From the NCBI GenBank assembly GCA_002437665.1, contig DJQW01000001.1:258102-322101 (forward strand): a stretch of 64,000 bases of DNA. The letters are read 5' to 3'. The notes under the pieces are model-generated. The model had not been told where the DNA came from. It did not search any database and saw only the letters and a program-made list of their open reading frames with translations. Within the stretch, counting starts at the first letter, position 1, and each line of letters opens with the position of its first letter. This document shows positions 59,101 to 64,000 of the stretch, one piece after another. The stretch comes from Alphaproteobacteria bacterium UBA6376 (lineage in GTDB: Bacteria; Pseudomonadota; Alphaproteobacteria; Rs-D84). The translations under genes and the position numbers were made by a program.

Positions 59101-60471
59101 ATGAATAAATTTACAAAAATTACAGCATCAATCGGCCCAAAGTGTGAGGATGCTGAAACACTGCGCCGTATGTTCTTGGCGGGTGTGAACGTTTGCCGTA
59201 TCAATTTCAGTCATGATACCGGCGATGTTCAGGGTGAAAAAATCGATTTAATTCGTCGCACGGCACGGGCGGCCGGCGTTCAGGTTGCGGTCTTGGTTGA
59301 CTTGCAGGGGCCAAAACATCGTATCGGCAACTTTGCCACCGAAGATAAATATCCATTGAAAATTGGCCAAACATTTACATTTGATAATGATCCGACCCCT
59401 GGGAACAGTACCCGTGTTCAATTACCACACGATGACGTGATGAAATCATTGAATGTTGGCGACAGAATCTTGTTAAACGATGGCAAAATTGAAATGCGTG
59501 TAACGGGCGTTGAAACCGGTAAAATCATCGCAACGGTTGTGCGTGGTGACGAAATCTGGTCACGTCGCGGATTTAATTTGCCGGACACCGATGTTGCAAC
59601 ATCTGTCTTGACGCCCAAGGACAAGAATGATTTGGAATACGCAATTACCAAGAATCCTGATTGGGTTGCAATATCGTTTGTCCAACGTCCCGAAGACGTG
59701 GCAGAGGTTCGCGATTTCATCACCGCGCGTACATCGCACCCGATAAAGATTATTGCAAAAATTGAACGTCCAAACGCGGTTGACCGCATTGCGGAAATTG
59801 CATCGGTCGCCGATGGCATTATGATTGCACGTGGCGATTTGGCGGTCGAAGTGCCATTTGAAACCGTACCTGCGATTTCGCGCCATATCATTCGCACATG
59901 TCGCACATTGAATCGTCCGGTTATTATGGCAACACAAATGTTGGGTACAATGGTGAACAGTGAATTTCCAACCCGTGCCGAAATCAGCGACGTTGCCAAT
60001 GCGGCATACCTGCGCGCGGATTCAACCATGACATCCGAAGAAACGACAATCGGCATCAATCCGGTTGGTGTAATTGAAACAATGGCCAAGATTGTGACAT
60101 ATGCGGACTATGATGCGATTGCAAATTCGTATGACTGGTCACGCATTGAAAATGTTCCTGAAAACGATTGGTCGCGATCGGTCGCGTCAATGGCGTATTT
60201 GAATCGCGCATCGGCAATCGTTGTGTTTGCGTGCGATACCGTCGCCACAACCCAGATTTCTTGCCGCAAGCCCGACATTCCAATCATCGCCGTATGCCGC
60301 GAAGATGTAATTGCAAACCAATTATGCCTGTCACGTGGGGTATGCCCAATCTGTGACGAGGTATTGTTTGGCCAGCGTGATGCGTTTAACGCCGCACGTG
60401 GATTTGGCATAACATCGGGGCATCTGGTTATCGTTGATGGCGATAAAATCAGTTTGCGCACATTGGATTAA
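59101..60471 (+). CDS. pyk: Pyruvate kinase
   Basis: This 456-aa glycolytic enzyme converts PEP + ADP to pyruvate + ATP. TIM-barrel motifs are TKITASIGPKC, RINFSH, LVDLQGPKHRIG, IIAKIERPNAVDRI (catalytic Lys, Glu), IMIARGDLAVEVP and VIMATQMLGTM (KPVIxATQML). The usual LQGPKIR reads LQGPKHR. The C-terminal allosteric domain is present but short. Acts opposite ppdK at the PEP node. Confidence 0.96.
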   Translation: MNKFTKITASIGPKCEDAETLRRMFLAGVNVCRINFSHDTGDVQGEKIDLIRRTARAAGVQVAVLVDLQGPKHRIGNFATEDKYPLKIGQTFTFDNDPTPGNSTRVQLPHDDVMKSLNVGDRILLNDGKIEMRVTGVETGKIIATVVRGDEIWSRRGFNLPDTDVATSVLTPKDKNDLEYAITKNPDWVAISFVQRPEDVAEVRDFITARTSHPIKIIAKIERPNAVDRIAEIASVADGIMIARGDLAVEVPFETVPAISRHIIRTCRTLNRPVIMATQMLGTMVNSEFPTRAEISDVANAAYLRADSTMTSEETTIGINPVGVIETMAKIVTYADYDAIANSYDWSRIENVPENDWSRSVASMAYLNRASAIVVFACDTVATTQISCRKPDIPIIAVCREDVIANQLCLSRGVCPICDEVLFGQRDAFNAARGFGITSGHLVIVDGDKISLRTLD

Positions 60472-60497
60472 AAAACGCCCGTTTGGGCGTTTTTTTA
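60471..60497 (+). terminator. pyk terminator
   Basis: AACGCCC/GGGCGTT stem with a long T run. Confidence 0.88.
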
Positions 60498-60546
60498 TGC
60501 TTATTATTGTTGACCTGTACCTGCGATTTTTACTAACATTCATGTT

Positions 60547-61719
60547 ATGAGAAGAATGGCACTATCCATATTTTTCATGTGCATAATGATGTGTGACGCA
60601 TCCCATGCGGCACAGTATCGTGCGGCATTGGTTGCGAATATGGACACGGGTCAGGTTTTAATTCGTGAAAACGCGAACCAGCCGAATTACCCCGCATCAT
60701 TGACCAAGATTATGACGGTATATTTAACGTTTGATGCGCTGGAACACGGTCGTCTGCATTTGGATGATTATCTGATTGTGTCGAATTATGCGGCGGCGGC
60801 ATCCCCTGTGAAATTGGGCCTGACTGCGGGCAGCAAGATTACCGTCGAAGATGCGATAAAGGCCGTAACGGTAATGAGTGCGAACGACGTCGCCCGCGTA
60901 TTGGCCGAAAATTTGAAGGGCGGCAAAGAAGGTAATTTTGCCGACATGATGACGCGTGTCGCAAATGAAATCGGTCTGAAAAATACGAATTTTGAAAACT
61001 CGTCCGGCCTGCCAAATGATGACCATATGTCAACCGCGCGCGATATTGCACTGTTGTCCATGGCGGTATATAAACATTTCCCGCAATATTGGAAATACTT
61101 TGGAATCAAGACATGGACATACAACGGCAAAACATATACAAATGGTAATCGATTGCTGGGCACATATGCGGGCTGTGATGGTATGAAAACCGGATTTACG
61201 AATAAATCGCGCTATTCATTGGTGGCGACGGCAAATCGTGGCGGTACGCATTTGATGGCTGTCGTCTTGGGCGCAGAAAACAAGGATGTCCGTGCCGCGG
61301 TTGCAACGCAACTGTTAAACCGTGGTTTTGAAATGACCAAAAATAATTCCGCGCCGATTGAACGTACAACGCCTGTACAACCGATCGCCACGGCGCAGCC
61401 GACATATTCTGCACCGACCGCCGCCGCACCAACATTTACGGCGGCATACAACGCGGCAACGGCAAACGCCGCCCCCACATACAACGCGCCATCGGTCGCG
61501 CGGGGTGGGGCGGGTGTTCAGTTTGGTGCGTTTTCATCACGCGATGCCGCCGCGCAACAGGTTACAAATGTTAAAAATAAACTGGGCGTTGTTGCCACGA
61601 TTGAACAGGCGTCAAACGGCATGTTCCGTGTGCGCGCAAATGGCATCACGGACGCCGCTGCAACCGAATTGCGCAATCGCGCAACAAACGCGGGCATTGA
61701 CAGTTACGTATTTCATTGA
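60547..61719 (+). CDS. dacA: D-alanyl-D-alanine carboxypeptidase with SPOR domain
   Basis: This 390-aa PBP5/6-like enzyme trims the terminal D-Ala of peptidoglycan stems. A signal peptide (SIFFMCIMMCDASHA) is followed by the peptidase S11 domain with SLTKIMT (SxxK), SANDVARVLAE (SxN) and KTGFTNKS (KTG). An Ala/Thr/Pro-rich linker (about 265-315) leads to a C-terminal SPOR domain (GVQFGAFSSRDAAAQQVTNVKNKLG), which would bind septal denuded glycan. The fusion replaces the usual PBP5 C-terminal membrane anchor. Confidence 0.92.
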   Translation: MRRMALSIFFMCIMMCDASHAAQYRAALVANMDTGQVLIRENANQPNYPASLTKIMTVYLTFDALEHGRLHLDDYLIVSNYAAAASPVKLGLTAGSKITVEDAIKAVTVMSANDVARVLAENLKGGKEGNFADMMTRVANEIGLKNTNFENSSGLPNDDHMSTARDIALLSMAVYKHFPQYWKYFGIKTWTYNGKTYTNGNRLLGTYAGCDGMKTGFTNKSRYSLVATANRGGTHLMAVVLGAENKDVRAAVATQLLNRGFEMTKNNSAPIERTTPVQPIATAQPTYSAPTAAAPTFTAAYNAATANAAPTYNAPSVARGGAGVQFGAFSSRDAAAQQVTNVKNKLGVVATIEQASNGMFRVRANGITDAAATELRNRATNAGIDSYVFH

Positions 61720-61737
61720 TTAAATTGGTCGGGTATC

Positions 61738-62337
61738 ATGAATCAGAAAATTGAAAAGTTGATTAAACAGTTCGCGCGTTTGCCACGTGTTGGTGCACGT
61801 GGTGGCCAGCGTATTGCGTTGGCACTGTTACAGGACAAAACCGGTCGTGCAGAAATGTTGGCGGCGGCAATTCGTGACGCGGTGGAAAACATCGCGCCGT
61901 GCCCAAATTGTGGTGTGTTGACCGACCGTGGCGCGGGCAAGTGCGAATATTGCCGCGACGCATCGCGCGCAAATGGTGCACTGTGCTTGGTGCGTGATTT
62001 GTCAGACGTTTGGACACTTGAAAAATCTGCGGTGTTTCATGGCCGCTATCACATAATTGGTGGATTGCTGTCGGGTGCAAACGGTACAACACCGGATGAT
62101 TTGAATATTGCAAATCTGCCCGCGCGCATTCGCGATGAAAATATAACCGAAATTATTTTCGCATTGCCTAATACGGTCGAGGGGAAAACAACCCAACACT
62201 ATGTCATGTCTGTTTTGACAGACGTATCAAACGTACAATTCACAGAATTGGCGTCGGGCGTGCCATTGGGCGGTGATTTGGATTACTTGGATGACGGCAC
62301 ATTGTCGTTGGCGTTCGGGGGGCGCAAGGCGATATGA
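61738..62337 (+). CDS. recR: Recombination mediator RecR
   Basis: This 199-aa protein has an N-terminal helix-hairpin-helix (QFARLPRVGARGGQRIALALL), a Cys4 zinc finger (CPNCGVLTDRGAGKCEYC) and a Toprim domain (LCLVRDLSDVWTLEKS.. AND ITEIIFALPNTVEG). It loads RecA with RecFO at gaps. It overlaps rsmA by 4 nt (ATGA). Confidence 0.96.
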   Translation: MNQKIEKLIKQFARLPRVGARGGQRIALALLQDKTGRAEMLAAAIRDAVENIAPCPNCGVLTDRGAGKCEYCRDASRANGALCLVRDLSDVWTLEKSAVFHGRYHIIGGLLSGANGTTPDDLNIANLPARIRDENITEIIFALPNTVEGKTTQHYVMSVLTDVSNVQFTELASGVPLGGDLDYLDDGTLSLAFGGRKAI

Positions 62338-63155
62338 TGACTGTTGAAAATTTGCCACCTGTGGCCGAAATGATGCGTGCGGCGGGCCTTGAACCTAAAA
62401 AGCAATTTGGCCAGAATTTTTTATTTGATTTGAATTTGACGGGACGTATCGCACGCAGTGTGCCCGATATCAAAAATACCGACGTTATGGAAATTGGCCC
62501 AGGGCCGGCTGGATTGACGCGCGCATTGCTGATGGCGGGGGCGCGTCGTGTTGTCGCGATTGAGAAAGATACCGCAACCAAACCAATCCTTGATGAAATT
62601 GTTGCGGTGGCGGCTGGCCGTTTGACGGTCGTGTATGGTGATGCATTGCGTGTTGATACGTCGCATTTGGGATTGGGTGAATATGCGATATGCGCAAACC
62701 TGCCGTATAATGTTGGAACGGAATTATTTACGCGTTGGCTGATTGCGGCGGCATCAGGTGCGCCGATAAAATCCATGACATTGATGTTCCAGCGCGAGGT
62801 GGCCCAGCGTATCACCGCCCGCACGGGCGATGCGCAGTATGGACGTTTGGCGGTGTTGACATCACTGGTGGCGGATGCGCGTATATTGTTTGATGTTCCA
62901 AATACCGCGTTTGTTCCGCGTCCACGTGTGCAGTCGGCGGTTGTGTCGGTTATTCCAAATGCGGACAAAATCCGCGCGGTTGGCGATATAAAGAAACTGG
63001 AACAAATCACGGCGAAATTATTTGGCCAGCGTCGCAAGATGATACGTGGCATCATACCAAACGTTGATTGGGCGCGATATGATTTAACCGGTACAGAACG
63101 CGCCGAAGAATTATCGCCCGAAAAATTTTTACAACTGGCCCACGATTTGATATAA
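62334..63155 (+). CDS. rsmA: 16S rRNA dimethyladenosine transferase
   Basis: This 273-aa SAM enzyme dimethylates A1518 and A1519 of 16S rRNA. It shows KQFGQNFLFDLNLTGRI, VMEIGPGPAGLTRAL (motif I), VAIEKD (II), CANLPYNVGTELFTRWL (NLPY catalytic motif) and QRKM-type FGQRRKMIRG. Coupled to recR. Confidence 0.97.
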   Translation: MMTVENLPPVAEMMRAAGLEPKKQFGQNFLFDLNLTGRIARSVPDIKNTDVMEIGPGPAGLTRALLMAGARRVVAIEKDTATKPILDEIVAVAAGRLTVVYGDALRVDTSHLGLGEYAICANLPYNVGTELFTRWLIAAASGAPIKSMTLMFQREVAQRITARTGDAQYGRLAVLTSLVADARILFDVPNTAFVPRPRVQSAVVSVIPNADKIRAVGDIKKLEQITAKLFGQRRKMIRGIIPNVDWARYDLTGTERAEELSPEKFLQLAHDLI

Positions 63156-63185
63156 TTTACGTGAGGATAGAGGAGAGAGAATAAC

Positions 63186-64000
63186 ATGACAATGTCCCTG
63201 ACATTATTGGCGTTTGTTGCGGTGGTTTTTGCGCTGGTATCATTCCTGCGCGTGGCGCGTATTGGCGCACTGGTTGCATTTTTATTTGCGGGCGTGCTGT
63301 CCGGCCCATATGTTTTTAATCTGTTTCATTTAACAGAAACGTGGACGCTGTTGGGCGATTTGGGCATTATGTTTTTGTGGTTCACGATGGGACTGAACAT
63401 CAATATGAAACGCCTGTGGACATTGCGCCATTCGATTTTTGGTTTTGGCGCGGCCCAGGTTTTGATGGTTGCAACAATGCTGTTCCCATTGCTGTTTGGT
63501 CTGACCGGTTGGTCAATAATCGGTTGCGTAATGGTGGCATTGATGCTGTCGATGTCCAGCACATCCGAAGATATGCAGATGCTGGCGGATCGTAACCAGA
63601 TAAACACCGATATGGGTCGCCAGACATTTTCGATTTTACTGTTCCAAGATTTACTGGCGATTCCATTGCTGGCCATGATGCCGGTGCTGGCGGGGCGAAC
63701 GTTTAACTTTGGCGCGGCGGCGATTGACGTATTTGTATGGTCGGTTGCGCTGGTGCTGGGCGTGGTAATTGTCGGCCGATTTGTGCTGAATCCATTGATG
63801 CGATTGGTTTCGCGTCTAAAATCCAAAGAGGCATTCTTGCTGGCCATCATGTTGAACATTGTCGCATGGGCGGCGGTTGCAAATGCGGCGGGCGTGCCGG
63901 CGGGATTGGGCGCGTTCTTGGCGGGTATGTTGCTGTCTGAAACAATTTACAGTCATCAGGTCAGTGCGGAAATCAGCCCGTACGCAATGTTGTTCTTGGC
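63186..64000 (+). CDS. KefB/KefC-like CPA2 monovalent cation:proton antiporter (partial)
   Basis: The reading frame is open to the window edge (271 codons seen). The start is ATG 63186 with AGGAGAGAG upstream. It encodes repeated TM helices and CPA2 landmarks: LVAFLFAGVLSGPYVF, LLGDLGIMFLWFTMGLNINMKRLW, MLSMSSTSEDMQMLADR, LLFQDLLAIPLLAMMPVL (the F-Q-D-x-x-x-x-P core) and VPAGLGAFLAGMLLSET. Any C-terminal Rossmann regulatory domain lies outside. A TGATATAAT box lies about 30 nt upstream. Confidence 0.88.
   Translation, partial: MTMSLTLLAFVAVVFALVSFLRVARIGALVAFLFAGVLSGPYVFNLFHLTETWTLLGDLGIMFLWFTMGLNINMKRLWTLRHSIFGFGAAQVLMVATMLFPLLFGLTGWSIIGCVMVALMLSMSSTSEDMQMLADRNQINTDMGRQTFSILLFQDLLAIPLLAMMPVLAGRTFNFGAAAIDVFVWSVALVLGVVIVGRFVLNPLMRLVSRLKSKEAFLLAIMLNIVAWAAVANAAGVPAGLGAFLAGMLLSETIYSHQVSAEISPYAMLFL

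Overview
The window is about 64 kb of a compact, gene-dense chromosome that looks alphaproteobacterial, probably from a host-associated or gut lineage with a reduced genome. The evidence is the set of alphaproteobacterial-type genes (GapR/DUF2312, PpdK, PagL, MerR next to gyrA), short versions of several housekeeping proteins (ValS, Fmt, RND adaptor), four-base ATGA overlaps between genes, VirB6/TrbL-like paralogues in the style of Rickettsiales, and Cys-rich secreted proteins. Placement in an uncultured gut lineage (RF32/Rs-D84-like) is a guess from memory, not shown by the sequence.

Layout: 1-640 holds the 3' end of 23S rRNA, 5S rRNA and a terminator. 0.66-2.7 kb is an AT-rich restriction-modification island with a divergent XRE regulator. 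2.7-8.7 kb holds a kinase-like gene, tsaC, a VIT-family transporter, ppdK, a GIY-YIG gene and a PagL-like gene. 8.9-14.6 kb carries two large paralogous Cys-rich secreted proteins separated by rplU-rpmA and repeat-rich spacers. 14.6-17.5 kb is dnaQ and a UvrD-type helicase. 17.5-24.1 kb holds five VirB6/TrbL-like polytopic membrane proteins, four in one overlapping operon and one divergent. 24.2-33.8 kb holds rpmE, a degenerate IMPase, PBP1A, an MliC-like lipoprotein, mraY-ftsW-murG, an OmpA-like protein and comF. 34-42.4 kb has valS, an acyl-ACP thioesterase, rpmH with two small upstream ORFs, gyrA, a MerR regulator and an APH-like kinase. 42.4-44 kb holds tRNA-Glu and tRNA-Gln, each with a duplicated 3' end. 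44.1-49.6 kb is a marR-tolC-adaptor-RND efflux operon with two tandem palindromic operators. 49.6-50.3 kb is a Cys-rich secreted protein behind a highly structured leader. 50.4-64 kb is housekeeping: a HAD phosphatase, rmuC-def-fmt-truA, comEC, pyrG, an RNHCP/GapR pair, pyk, dacA-recR-rsmA and the start of a KefB-like antiporter.

Three things cut across the annotation. Many genes have a TATAAT-like box 6-10 nt before the start codon and no Shine-Dalgarno sequence, which predicts widespread leaderless mRNA. Spacers carry several families of dispersed palindromic repeats, in one case nested. The leader at 50071-50280 (minus strand) holds mutually exclusive pairings (SD sequestrator, antiterminator, terminator) plus a 30-codon leader ORF rich in aromatic residues and His. 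With the five-gene VirB6-like cluster, this leader is the best candidate here for an undescribed system.
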